Shown here one piece after another: positions 9,161-19,604 of a DNA stretch of 25,172 nt. Position numbers and translations under genes: made by a program. Within the stretch, counting starts at the first letter, position 1. Every line of letters starts with the position of its first letter. Below the pieces are notes generated by a model. The model was not told the DNA's origin, did no database searches, and was given only the letters and a program-made list of their open reading frames with translations. This DNA comes from Eremomyces bilateralis CBS 781.70 (Eukaryota > Ascomycota > Dothideomycetes > Eremomycetales > Eremomycetaceae): assembly GCF_010015585.1 (NCBI RefSeq), contig NW_022985120.1:1-25172 (forward strand), read 5' to 3'.

Positions 9161-11642
9161 TTAAACATTTGGTTCCCCTTGGTGCGCTGTGAGCCTTTCC
9201 TCTAATGACCAGTCCCAAGATTCCGCGTCCTGGATGGTCGTCTCGCTCAGCCGTTCTAGCCTGGCCTCCGCCGCGACCATGTTATCGGGCACCCGATTGC
9301 CTACGAAGTCCCGTTCTCGTGCCTTGGACAGGAGCATAATGCCATCTAGCGACGGGCAGCGCGACAGCTGCACGTACAAGCTATACGGATCGCATTGGCT
9401 GGCCACCGCCTTGCCGTCGATATTGGTCACCCGCGTCCCCCGCAACTCCAGCGCCACTGGGTTTAGCGTCTTGCCTTGCACTTTGTAATCCGTACAGGCG
9501 AATGCGGCTGTACATGGCAACCCGCGGCGGCTGACGTGGTGCTTTTGCCATGGCCGCTTCCTCTGGCACTCGATTTTGGTACTGATGGGTGTGAGAAGCA
9601 CGGTGCCGGCCGGCATGCCGACGAAACGGAAGTCTCGTGCCGTCTCCGACGCCAGCAGGATCCCCGCCGGAGGGCCGAAGTGGAGGATGGTGTCGGCGTC
9701 GACGCGATGGCCCGGGTATGCCTCGTCGAGAACGACGTCCAACGCCGCGTAGCTGGCGCCGTTGACCAGCTTCAGGCCTTGGTGGGTATTGTGATTGACG
9801 ACGATGGGCATCCCAGGCACGAACATGAAGATGGCTGGGACCGGAACGGCGCTATCGTCCCCGTAACGGAACATCATGAGCGCTTCCTCCTCCGTCGGCT
9901 GGCCGTCTTTCCACTTATGTTCGGACATGAAAATCCGGAGCTGCCCTTGCCGTTGCCTTTGAAACGACAGTATGGCCTCGACGTTCAAGTTCCACCGGTT
10001 CCGGTTCAGCGGCGTAACGACGGTGATGCCGGACTCCCATGGGATCCGTCGGCCTTCCCGGTAGCACATGCGGTTCAGGAAATCCACGTCGGACCGCTCT
10101 TGCACGCCTTCCCTGATCCGCTTTAGGAGTCGCTGTAGTCGTGCATCTCCTGCGGCACGGACTTGTTCGTCGAGCATAACCACCGTGGTGAACTTCGTCC
10201 ACAGAGCGTGTGCTTTATCATGCTGGTACCTCTGCTCTGCTCGGAACGATTTATCTTCGGTCCACGCAACGGCCTGACTGGGGAGCAGGATCGACCGCTC
10301 CTGCACCGGACGGAACTGGTGGAAATCCCCACAGAAGACGACGATAGGGATCCCGCCAAATGCGTCTGCACACCCTCGCAGCCTACATAGCTGTTCGTTT
10401 ACCACGTACAGTGTCCGCGCGCCGAGCATGCTAACTTCGTCGACGATAAGCAGGTCTTTTTCCTGCCACTCCGCCCGGCTTCGTCCGTCGATACGGCGAC
10501 TTGCTGAGCTACTCGAGGCGAATCTCTCCAGATCCGTACTCCGATCTCCCCACAAGCCGGTAGCTTTCGAGAATCCACAGGCGGAGTGGATAGTGATCCC
10601 GTTGATATTGGCTGCCGCCGTTCCCGAGGTCGCCGTGACTAGCAGACGGTGCGAGATCCCCTTACTTGCGAACAGCTCCGCGATAGCCCCGATAGTCCGA
10701 GATTTCCCCGTGCCGCCCTCGCCTCCGATAAATTGGCAGAGCTGGGGAACTCCGTGCTCGTCGCGGCGGATCCGGTCTAGCTGGCGACAGATCAGTCGAA
10801 GTGCGATACTTTGTTTTCGATTTAAGGTGAACGTCTGCTCCGCCAACTGTCTCCCTGTCGCAGAGAACGACGTGGAGGGACCGAGCTGGATACCCATAGA
10901 TGGGCCTGCGCCCCCGCCCCTGCCCCCGGCCGGGCCTTCCGACTCGGCCGTCGTGGAATGGACCTCGTGCTCTCCGAAACCGTTCGGCACCCTAGAGTCT
11001 GCGGACCTGTCCCCGGCTCCGTCGTTCTCGACCGGGCCCTGGATCCCTTGGGTCCTCCTCTCTCTCTCTCTGGAGGCGCTCTTTTGCTGCGCCTTGATCG
11101 ACTTGAGCATCTCCTGTGCTGGCACTCTTACCACCGCTGCCCCTGGAGACCAGCCTTCTTGGGTGCCAGGAGTCCTTGGCCCTTGCTCGAGAATGGTCGT
11201 AGCGCGCAGTTCGTCCATAGAACCTAAGGCCGTTTGCTGGAATCGACCCATTTGCTCTACCGTCCTCGAGATCTCTTTCGAGCCGGCCGTGATCTGGTTG
11301 GCTCCCATTGCGTTCCGTAAGACGTCGATGAGGCGTACTGCATTGCCGAGACTGTCGGACCGATACGTTGTCCTTGGTCCTTCGTCCCCATCGTCATCCC
11401 TGTCCTCTAGCTCGACCGTATCGACGGGAGGATCCGTCTCTCCGGACATAGCAGCCCATTGTTTGGCATCGCGCTTCGCATCTTCGGCCGACCGGTGTAG
11501 GAGTTGGATATTGTCGGCGACGAATGCCATCCTCCGAGGCAAGGCCTGCTTCCGATTCTCCCAGATAGCGTTGATGTCGCCCGATGTCTCGAACAAGAAC
11601 GATTCCCACGGTACAAAGATGGCAAGATGCTGAACAGCCGCT

Positions 11643-11714
11643 CTACGTTTGCCCCCAAAAAGTCAACCCTTCCTGCGCATCGTTTGCTTCTCTCTTGCAC
11701 ATGAATATACATAC
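11643..11714 (-). other. Intron 2 of the Helitron Rep-helicase gene
   Basis: 72 bases, donor GTATGT, acceptor TAG. Joining 11715 to 11642 gives VYYKRAAVQHLAIFVPWESF, the family's usual bridge between the Rep part and the helicase part, and keeps the frame. No other nearby acceptor does so. Confidence 0.8.
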
Positions 11715-12766
11715 CTCTTATAGTAGACCTCGCTTTCGTCACTCAGGTTCCTGCTCAGGTAGCCGTCGAAACAGACCATCGCGTGCTCGCCGGGCTTTCG
11801 CAGCACCTGCACCCACGACTGTGACAGAGGCCAGGCACTATCTAATTGTACCTCCCCCCGCGCGCCGACGCCCTCGCCCTTTCGCTTCAACTTAACGACC
11901 GACATATAGTCGTAGAGCGATAGCCCTTGCAGAAGTTGGCCACGGTACGGGTATGCCTGCACCAGAGAGATTCTCTCTCCCGCCTCGTGTAAGAGCACCG
12001 TCTCCTCGACCGACTCGTCTAGAGTATCTATGCCACTCTCGCATCGCAAGTGCCGCCATCGGCGGAAAATATGCCAGTAAAGGGAAGAAACGTTAAGAAA
12101 CGTCCAGGCGTCATTGCTCGAAAATTCCGTTGGGTAGCCGAGCAGGTGAGCGATGATTTCGACCTGCGATAATGCCCGCTCCGTGAAGATCCGGTTCGCA
12201 ACCCTCATTAAAAATTGCCGTGTTCGGTTCTCAACACCGTTGTTCGTTGCAGGACCGCCCGTGGTATCCACCTGCCGCTCCGCCATCGCGTTGTCTTGGG
12301 GGGGGAAGAGTTCTGCCGCCGCGGCCACCCGTTTCCATACCGGATCCTCGACTTTGGTTGCATAGTTGGTCACGTAAAATACCAGGGCCATGGTCTTACA
12401 CTGCGTAGCAATGAACGAGATATCATGGTTATGTCGCAGTCCTACCGCCATGGCCTGGTTCCATCGATTCACCATGCTATGAGACCGCCGAATCTGCAAT
12501 ACTCCGCTATCGGTAAACGCCGTCCTCTCTACCAATCTCTACGGCGCCTTAAACCGGCATAGGTCCCGATTCTTCTTTGTCTGCCCCTGAATCGAGTATT
12601 TCACGCACGTCGGGCTATGGGTGTGGATCTGAGTAGCACCGGCGCAGAAGTTGGCCTCCTCGTCAAACGCAGCGCCAAATTGCTCGCGGTTCTCTAGTAG
12701 CGGCGATATGTCGGACGTTACCGATCGCTCTGCCCGAACGGCACAGAAGGCCTCGTGGTCCAGATC

Positions 12767-12834
12767 CTGCATCGTCAGCCCTCGCATTAGACAATCTTTG
12801 CTGTACGCGGTTTACTATACGGCGGCGAACATAC
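12767..12834 (-). other. Intron 1 of the Helitron Rep-helicase gene
   Basis: 68 bases, donor GTATGT after a GAG codon, branch-like CTAAT, acceptor CAG before GATCTGGACC. It explains why the reading frame appears to end and restart with an overlap at 12787: joining at these sites keeps frame and gives TED-LDHEAF-like sequence that continues into the conserved EANFCAGATQIHTHS region. Confidence 0.8.
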
Positions 12835-15800
12835 CTCAGTAAAAACACTGTCTACATACTGAGCGACCCTCTCCTGATAGGCTACCTGATCCTCCCTATT
12901 ATGATCTTGTAGGATAGAACTCAGTTCCATGTTTCCCTGGAGCCAGAGAAGTCCGTGGACATGGAGCGCGCCGCGCTCATTGGTCTCTACGGCCCCAAAA
13001 TACCGATTAATACGCCCGAATACCGAATCCTTCCCGGTCTTCACATAGTGCTCGAAAAATAGGGAGATCTCCCGGTGGAAGAATATTGCTGAACTGAGCG
13101 GGTCCGAGATGGCTAATCGTGCCCGTTTATACGCCAGGTCTAGGCTCGTTAAGAACGCCTCCGCCTCCTCTGGATCCCGGGTCCGATACGCCGCGAGCCG
13201 GAGCTTGATCGGATTAGTGATATCGTTCGGGTTCAACGTGAACCAGATAGCCGGAATACCGTCCCGAATGATGAGGGACTGGATCTTCCGCCGCATGTTT
13301 AAACGACTCTCCCTCGACATCGGCTGGCGAAATCCGTATAGCGACAGGCTCCGTAAGAGCTGGTTGACCGCCTCGTCGCTCGTCTTCCGCGACGCCTCTA
13401 GCTCAGCCTTCGCCGCCTCGAGCCTTTCCGGGTTCAGCGAACGGACGATGCGCTCGACTTCGGCGAAATTCTTCCTCGTCACGCTCACCATGCTAACGCG
13501 GCGATTCCTTGACCGGACCCCCACATTGAAAACGAGGAAGGCAAAGATATGGTGTGACGCAAATCGACCGCCATGGCGCTGGAGCACCAGTTTGGCCCAC
13601 GCCTCTAGGCTCATGTTCCGCGATCGTATAAGACCCCGCACCCTGACCCCCGCTTCGACGCCGACATCCATCGCTCCGGTCACATCCTCTATGCTCTCGT
13701 CCGCTTGGCGTGGGCCTCCACGACCGACTGGGAATAGCGTCGGGAACGTCTTTGCGAAGAACCGTGCGTCTAAAGAATCGGCGAAGTCCTCGCCCCGAGA
13801 CACCACAATGTACGGCTCGGAGGTGTTCCCACGCCGCACTTCCGCTGTTCTACCCCGCCTTTTATTGCTAGCATCCTGTTGACCTAGCGCGTCACGAACG
13901 TACCGTAACTTCTCCCTATCCGCGATATCCGGGCCCCTATCAAGAGCGAACATGCCAGACGAACTGTTCTCGTGAAGCGGGGCTGCAGCATTGTCGAGGA
14001 CCCTGTCCCCATTCCCATCGTCACCATCGCTCGGTCCTAGACCGCCTACCACATCCTGGCCGACCTCGACATCGTGCCCTTGACCGAGCGTGGCTAGGAC
14101 TTCTCGGATATCTACGCTCTCGTCCTCTTCTAGGCCACGCTCTGTCGATGGGACTAGTTGCCCGGTTCGCGCCTTCTCCTGCGCCGACGGCTCGTCCCGT
14201 TTTAACCGCTCATACACCTGAGACGGTACCCCGTGCGAGGGCGTCTCCCAACTATCTAATTTCGCTCCGTCAATCTCAATGTGCCTATACAGCGGGTTAT
14301 GTCGCTTCAACCATACTAGTGCCTTCTCTACCACCCGACGCCGAACCGATAGGAGGACCGATAGATCGCTCGGCGCTGGTTTCTCCGGCCCATGCCAGGA
14401 CACGTGAATCTCATCCATCACCGTAAGTAGCGGATGGGGGAGGACGTTGGCCACTAGCTCCTGAACGTTGTTGGGAAAGACGGTAATGTGGCCCTTCACA
14501 TGCCTCGTATATGTTACACCCTGCCTCGGTCCCTCTGGGATGCTGTACTTCGTAATAAAGCCGTAACACGAGTTCAGCGCGATAAGCTTCTCTTCGATCG
14601 GCGTTAGATCCTTCAACTCGTCGGGGTATATATGCTCGCATCCGAGTCGGTCGTGCAACTGAGCGGCTAGAGATAAACCGTCTCTCCCTAGGTGCCGTAC
14701 ACAATCTGCATACCCACGGATTGTCTCACCGATAGGGAAACACCTAACGCATTGGAAGGGCGAACCCTCACGCTTCTCGATGGGACTGGCCATCTACTGG
14801 TCCCACGCCACGTCCACCAGTTCGGCCCGACCGTACTTGCGATAACAAAACATGCAGGTCAGGATTGGCAAGGTATCGATATCATGGAACGCTTTGTAGA
14901 AGTCCTGGACGGTGCTAACCTTAATGGAAGTCGGGATCGGCGTACACCATTCCTGCTCATAAGAGAGCCGTTCTTTCTCAGCAAATTCGTCCTCTAATTC
15001 GCATATAATACCCTCCAGCTCTTGTACCTGTTCTTCTTCACTCCACTCCCGACGATCCGTTCTTCTGGCGCGTTTTGGTGGCAACGGCTCACTGGTCATA
15101 CTAGACCCGGGCCTCTTCGGCGCCAACCGAGGGAGGTTCGCCGCGAAAGAAGTACTGGTTTCTCTCGGATCGTGCCCAGTACCGCCAACGACTTCGTTGG
15201 ACGACGTCGCTCTCGACCTCCGATGCCGCCGCTGGCGGGTCTCCCTATCTGCTCTTGCTTGTTCGTACTCTGTCTGGAATGCTTCGCCAATGTCCGCTGA
15301 CGTTCGAATACCTAAACCTGCGAGCGCCGATGCATCAATAGCGCCTCTCGACCCTGGCTCTCTTGCGACCCTCGCCATCTCGTGCGCCCTCTGTGCAGTG
15401 TCGACCATACTAGTGACGGTGGGCGGCCCTAAACCTGCCAGCTCCACCTTCTGCCGATTGAGAGCATGGTACCGGTCGACGACACCCAGCGAAGACCCAC
15501 GACTCGCTCGCAGGACCGAATTCTCCTCCGCCCTGCTCGATTCGTTCCCACTCTGTCCGGTAGGAGGCCCCCCAAAGGGTGCTCCTGGTATTGCAACGGC
15601 GCTGCTTGCGGACGAACCTCTCCCCTCTCCCCTCTGCAGCCGCCGAGTATCCCTCTGGATACTGGAATCTCTACTCCGTACTGGGTTTCTAGCTGCCCGA
15701 CCCTGTTCAAACTCCCTCTACATCTCTTCGAAGATATCTGTAGATGTTCGTATATCGAAACCCACCCGCGCTATATTCTCTCGAACGCGCTCGTCTAAGC

Positions 15801-15915
15801 GACGGAGCCGATCAGACAGACCCTCCGATCCTTGATCGTGTCCTTCCATACCAAGTTTCGAATCGGTTCGCAATGCTGGCCTTTCTAAATTCCGAATTTT
15901 CGTCACAATGTACAA

Positions 15916-16489
15916 AATATCATATTAGAACGTCGACTAATAGATCTACAGAACAGCATTCCCCCGAACCCATCAGCTCTTGGGATATTACCTACGTTAT
16001 AAATCCCTGAAACCGCTCCGCCAGTGATTTTACTCCGTCAACGTCGCACACTTCACCGCTTAACCCTGTTCGGTTGCCGACATAGTTCCCCCCAACATGA
16101 AGCTTGGATCCTTCGCCTGGAATTCAACGAAACTGGTCAATCAGCCTATCAATCTACCGTTTTCGACCGTCCCCGACGTATCACCCGTCGCGCGTATCCT
16201 CCGCCGTCTTCTATAACTCATATCTCACAAATCCGCCTTCGAAAAGCGGCACACCCACAGCTTGTCACGATCCCCCTTCCCGCGCCGCATCCCCACATTT
16301 TCCATCATAGTACCGTCATTCAATACTTGTCTCTCGTATATTCGTCCTTCCCCTCTTTCCCTTCCTATGTAATTGGCCAACCTATAATGGCCTAATTGGG
16401 TGTAGGAGTCGATCGATCGATTAACCCCTCTTTGCCTTTAGTTTCGCTATAACTGCTGAACAAAGTTGGCATCCCCTCCTTATCTCGTG
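15916..16489. other. Divergent intergenic region of the Helitron, Rep side
   Basis: Noncoding sequence upstream of the Rep-helicase start. Pyrimidine-rich on the plus strand, with a TTATAAAT box (about 15994-16001) and GATCGATCGATTAA (about 16411-16425). Open frames through it (16024-16395) lack recognisable domains and are judged spurious. It presumably contains the Rep-helicase promoter. Confidence 0.5.
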
Positions 16490-17040
16490 CTCCTTTCGAC
16501 TATAACAATAGACTTACATCTAGCCACCGTTAACATCGATGCTCTTACCGCCCTGCTTTTCCCGGACATTCCCCCTTAAGACAATGCACACTTCCGTTCT
16601 ATACTTCCATTCCACCTCCTTATCTTGTGCTCCTCTCGACCATAACAATGAACTTCTATCTCGACACCGTTAACATCGATGCTCTTACCACCCTACGTTT
16701 CCCAGATATCCCCCCCGAGACAAAGCATACTTCCGTTCCACACTTCCATTCCACCTCCTTATCTTGTACTCCTCTCGACCATAACAATACACTTCCATCT
16801 CGATACCGTTAACATCGATGCTCTTACCACCCTACGTTTCCCAGATATCCCCCCCGAGACAAAGCACACTTCCGTTCCACACTTCCATTCCACCTCCTTA
16901 TCTTGTACTCCTCTCGACCATAACAATAGACTTCCATCTCGATACCGTTAACATCGATGCTCTTACCACCCTGCGTTTCCCAGATATCCCCCCGAGACAA
17001 AGCACACTTCCATTCTATACTTCCATTCTCTATTTCTATT
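16490..17040. repeat. Minisatellite: about four tandem copies of a 139-base unit
   Basis: The phrase CTCCTTTCGAC/CTCCTCTCGACC begins at 16490, 16630, 16769 and 16908, so the period is 139-140 bases. Copies 2 to 4 are nearly identical, copy 1 is more diverged and the last is cut short and followed by a scrambled tail. Each unit contains CCGTTAACATCGATG. Because 139 is not a multiple of three, the same peptide (LTTLRFPDIPP) shows up in successive frames, which argues against coding. It lies between the two divergent Helitron genes. Confidence 0.92.
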
Positions 17041-17137
17041 TCACACTTCCATTCCGTACTTTATACGATAAGATGTTTATACGCTTCACGACCGCTTCCG
17101 GCATCAACGCCAACAGGTTGTGTAACACTGTATAGCA

Positions 17138-17143
17138 TATAAA
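17138..17143 (+). promoter_or_regulatory. TATA box of the Helitron accessory gene
   Basis: TATAAA lies 135 bases before the ATG at 17273 and is followed by a CT-rich tract (about 17166-17199), the common fungal arrangement at a transcription start. Confidence 0.5.
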
Positions 17144-17272
17144 TATCACGATATGTAGAATAGTCTGCTTCCTTTTTCTTCTCTTCTCTTTAGCTTCAGT
17201 TTGCCGGATTTGCGGAAATCGAATTCATTTCTTTTCCCGATCGTGCCACTCCCGAAATTTTATTTACTAAGC

Positions 17273-18335
17273 ATGTCTCGACTACCCTCCCTCTCGAATA
17301 TTATTCATATCCGTGATTTTATTGACGCCGTAACGGATGACCCGACTCGAGAAGTCTCACCTAATCACGTTGAGATCTATACCGACGTTAATATCTTCTG
17401 CGAAGACAACTTCTATACTCCGGACATCATCGTAGAGCCTATTCGCGCGCGAATTCGTGCGTATCTGACCCGAGACCAACGGGAACAATTTGTCCCTAAC
17501 GCCTTCCTCTACGCTGACGGTCGCTTTTTCACGACCCAGTCCCCAGACAATACGTTGGAACTTAGCGTCCAGGCATTGAGTTTGATGAGGTACGTCTAGC
17601 TATACTCCTATTATGACTCGATTTAACCGGTCCAGACACCCAGGTAACGTCGCTGACTTCGAGGAGTACCGCCAGCGTTTACCAGAACAATGGTGTCCTA
17701 TGGTGACCGTCGTCGGCTCGGTGCCGTCTCGCAACGACCACTCGCTAGACACAGCGCACGCCCGCTACTTCATGATTGAAACCTCCGTTTATGACGTCTC
17801 CAAATCTACGTCCGTTCCATCCACCATGGCCTGCTTCTTCGAAGATTCCAAACGCTGGCAAAAAGTAAAGACCCCTCAGGCAGGATCCTTCCTCAGCCTC
17901 ACCGCCAAAGTGGCCGGTCGCACATCTGATACCAACCTTCTGGCCCTCCGAGTCCTGGATCTGGCCTTCTTGCCGAAGCCTACGTCCACTGGACTCACCC
18001 CGACCCCTATCACTACTCCATCGTCGAAACGACTCGATCGTTGGGAAGGCCGCCCTGCTCTATCGACTCCTTCGAAAAAACCGCGTCTCTTGGACCCGGC
18101 CATAGAAATACTAACTCCATCGGACTCGACGCCACGTGGACTCGATCGACCGCATACAGACCGCACTACAGACTCACAACCTACTCCCTCTTCTCTCTCT
18201 ACCACTACGCAGCTGGACGACTCCTCGAACATATCTAATCCACCTAGGAGCTCTGACAGTGGATTTCGGCCGCGTCGCAACTGTCGTCCTTCTAAAAAAT
18301 TGGAAGTACCAGTAGAAACAAAGAACTCCTCGTAA
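17273..18335 (+). CDS. Helitron accessory protein, possibly OB-fold single-stranded-DNA-binding
   Basis: Two exons (17273-17589, 17636-18335; intron 17590-17635, GTACGT...CCAG) encode 338 residues. It lies inside the Helitron, divergent from Rep-helicase. No catalytic motif is seen. Residues about 30-105 and 126-220 each alternate short hydrophobic strands with turns (for example CPMVTVVGSV, then GSFLSLTAKVAGRT and LLALRVLDLAF), resembling the beta-barrel strands of OB folds as in RPA. Residues about 222-338 are Ser/Thr/Pro-rich and disordered-looking, with basic clusters (SKKPRLL; FRPRRNCRPSKK) that could be nuclear localisation signals. Some Helitrons elsewhere are known to carry RPA-like genes, so a role in protecting or delivering single-stranded transposition intermediates is plausible, but the fold call is by eye. 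The frame is open with no RIP-type stops. The start is the first ATG after the TATA box in frame with the conserved part. Confidence 0.7.
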
Positions 18336-18786
18336 GCTACCATCCGATGATGTGTACATAGACGTGACGGCACCTAGCACAGAAACGTCACGACATAGAT
18401 TGAGATTATTTGGTTACAATCACAAAAACGCGTGAATTAGTTTTCTCTTTTCGTTACCTTTCGAATGATAGGCTTATGGATATTGAATCTGTCGATCCAG
18501 AACTGTGACATATATCAAAGTCAATGATCTCCCTTTGTCTAGATACGGTATAGTAAGACTAGCCGCCCTCCCACCATACTTTCTCCTAATAATCTGTGCG
18601 ACGCCAATCAACACCGGCTGCGACTGAACGTTTCCAAAACATCCTCCATTCCAACCAATGTGATGCTTCTGTGAATAATTCGAGTGGCGTTTTTTGGAAT
18701 TCATAATCGCCAACTCGAGCTTCGTTCCTCAAGGCTCTGTTAGGGCGAACCGCTTGGCGGTTCGCGTCTACCCTTGTCTAACTAGA
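18336..18786. other. Right terminal region of Helitron copy 1
   Basis: Noncoding 3' flank of the accessory gene. From about 18655 it matches the right end of copy 2 (21650-21775): a TGATGCTT-TGTGAATA block, a poly-T stretch, CTTCGTTCCTC, the terminal hairpin and the ending CTTGTCTAA. A minus-strand open frame here (18474-18713) has no recognisable features. Confidence 0.65.
18745..18765 (+). other. Terminal hairpin of Helitron copy 1
   Basis: GCGAACCGC, loop TTG, GCGGTTCGC: 9 perfect pairs, followed 12 bases later by CTAA (18778-18781). A GC-rich hairpin 10-12 bases before CTRR is the standard Helitron 3' terminus. Here it reads on the plus strand, at the end lying upstream of Rep-helicase. 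The homologous hairpin in copy 2 keeps pairing although its sequence differs. Confidence 0.8.
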
Positions 18787-19097
18787 CCTTAAATCACATG
18801 ATATTCACGTGAGTTTCACGTGGTTTGTACTCCTCCTACCCCAAGTCCCCAACCTTCGTCGACAATCCAAATGGCATGCCCAGACATGTATATATCAGTC
18901 AGCAAGTTTCCCACATCGACTAGAGCGATTGGCTGGAGGGAGTAGGAATTCATTCATTCCTTCGTTCCCTTCGTCGACATCGCCGTCGCCGCCCGCTTTA
19001 GCCCGTATGATATGATTGAAACGAACTATGAAACTACACACGCTCCACAGCGTCCACTTCGCATCGGCAGACACCGCCGGATTCTGACTCTGCGCCT

Positions 19098-19154
19098 GAC
19101 TAAGTCCGGTCGTTAAGACTAACTCCGACCGTCGAGACTGACTCCGATCATAAA
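19098..19154. repeat. Three tandem 19-base repeats (copy 2 left region)
   Basis: Units at 19098, 19117 and 19136, each like GACTNACTCCGATCGTTAA. The same array with five units occurs at 22108-22184, in the same place relative to the CCTTAAATCACATG block. Confidence 0.7.
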
Positions 19155-19270
19155 GACTCGAGGAAAAGAGGAGTGATGCGAGGAAAAAAAAGGCAAAGTC
19201 TCCCCATCGTTAAGCGATCAATGTCACAAAGGGTCGGGTTTCAATGTCTCTCGCTCTATTTGCGCTCCGC

Positions 19271-19542
19271 TGTCATAGTCCCAAATCGCAAAGGATTTGA
19301 TAGGCTTGAACGTTATTAAATTACTGAAGAGGGAAGAAAGATCTCCTCCGTTCAGAAGTACTAAATTGCATCTTTTAAGCTTGAAGGTCAACAAAGGCCG
19401 GAAGGCCATTAACACGAACTGGCCAAAACCTAGCTCTTGTCACAAAGAAAGAGTATAAAGATCTCCTCTGCTCAGGAACGCTAAATTACATCTTTAGGCC
19501 GCAGGCCGTTCACACAGACTGGAACAGGCCAAGACTATTACA
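19271..19542 (-). mobile_element. Diverged LTR fossil(s) of the same Gypsy family
   Basis: 19271-19444 (TGTCAT...TGTCACA) lines up end to end with the 188-base LTR at 22445-22632 on the opposite strand but is much more diverged, so it is an old solo LTR. 19445-19542 repeats the outer half of the same LTR (AGATCTCCTC...TTTAGGCCG...ACACAGACTGG...TTACA), a tandem partial duplicate. No internal retrotransposon sequence is present. It splits Helitron copy 2. Confidence 0.72.
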
Positions 19543-19604
19543 TCCGCTTGCCAATTTGCTTAGTATATTTAGGCCGCATTTGCTTCCCCTTAGTATATCA
19601 TGTG

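Larger units (their letters stand above)
9161..15915 (-). pseudogene. Helitron Rep-helicase (HUH/Y2 replication initiator fused to PIF1-like helicase), disrupted by three TAG codons
   Basis: Three exons on the minus strand: 15915-12835, 12766-11715 and 11642-9161 (about 2,204 codons; a start at 15849 is also possible). Both introns are GTATGT...AG (12834-12767, phase 0; 11714-11643). Order: low-complexity N-terminus with a repeated IRTS-DI-E motif; cysteine-rich region with CMFC and CVRC pairs; Helitron-like N domain (SPFQCVRCFP, EEKLIALNSCYGF); Rep domain with HUH motif LHVHGLLWL (near 12940-12966) and two-tyrosine motif YVTNYATK (near 12353-12377), Tyr separated by three residues; PIF1-family helicase with Walker A GGEGGTGKS (near 10700-10727), DEVSM (near 10430-10444) and a C-terminal YVQLSRC. 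The protein would nick and unwind the element for rolling-circle transposition. TAG codons at 15720-15718, 14796-14794 and 12541-12539 interrupt it; the last two replace what relatives have as tryptophan, as expected for a RIP CCA-to-CTA change on the plus strand. All motifs are otherwise intact. Confidence 0.9.
8672..18781 (-). mobile_element. Helitron (rolling-circle DNA transposon), copy 1, nearly complete, Helitron2-like
   Basis: A 10.1-kb element with a spliced Rep-helicase gene on the minus strand, a divergent 139-base tandem repeat region and a plus-strand accessory gene. The left end carries GTGCCTGGAGGAACGAAG units; the right end carries the inverted form CTTCGTTCCTCAAGGC (about 18721-18736) followed by a 9-bp hairpin and CTAA (18778-18781). 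Inverted repeats sitting at unequal distances from the two ends are a known trait of Helitron2/Helentron types, the prevailing type in Pezizomycotina. The exact ends are inferred by comparing with copies 2 and 3. It inserted about 75 bases beyond the NLR stop codon. Confidence 0.82.

Noticed and set aside
10428-11633. Plus-strand open frame of 401 codons
   Set aside because: Antisense shadow of the helicase exon; serine/arginine-rich and without recognisable domains.
13109-13882. Plus-strand open frame of 257 codons
   Set aside because: Antisense to the Rep part of the Helitron gene, whose motifs are clear on the minus strand.
16490-17040. CRISPR-like array
   Set aside because: The whole 139-base unit is repeated with no variable spacers, and the organism is eukaryotic.
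16627-17135. Three overlapping open frames repeating the same peptide
   Set aside because: They come from a 139-base tandem repeat read in successive frames; there is no splice or start context.
17876-18373. Minus-strand open frame of 165 codons
   Set aside because: Antisense to the low-complexity tail of the Helitron accessory gene.
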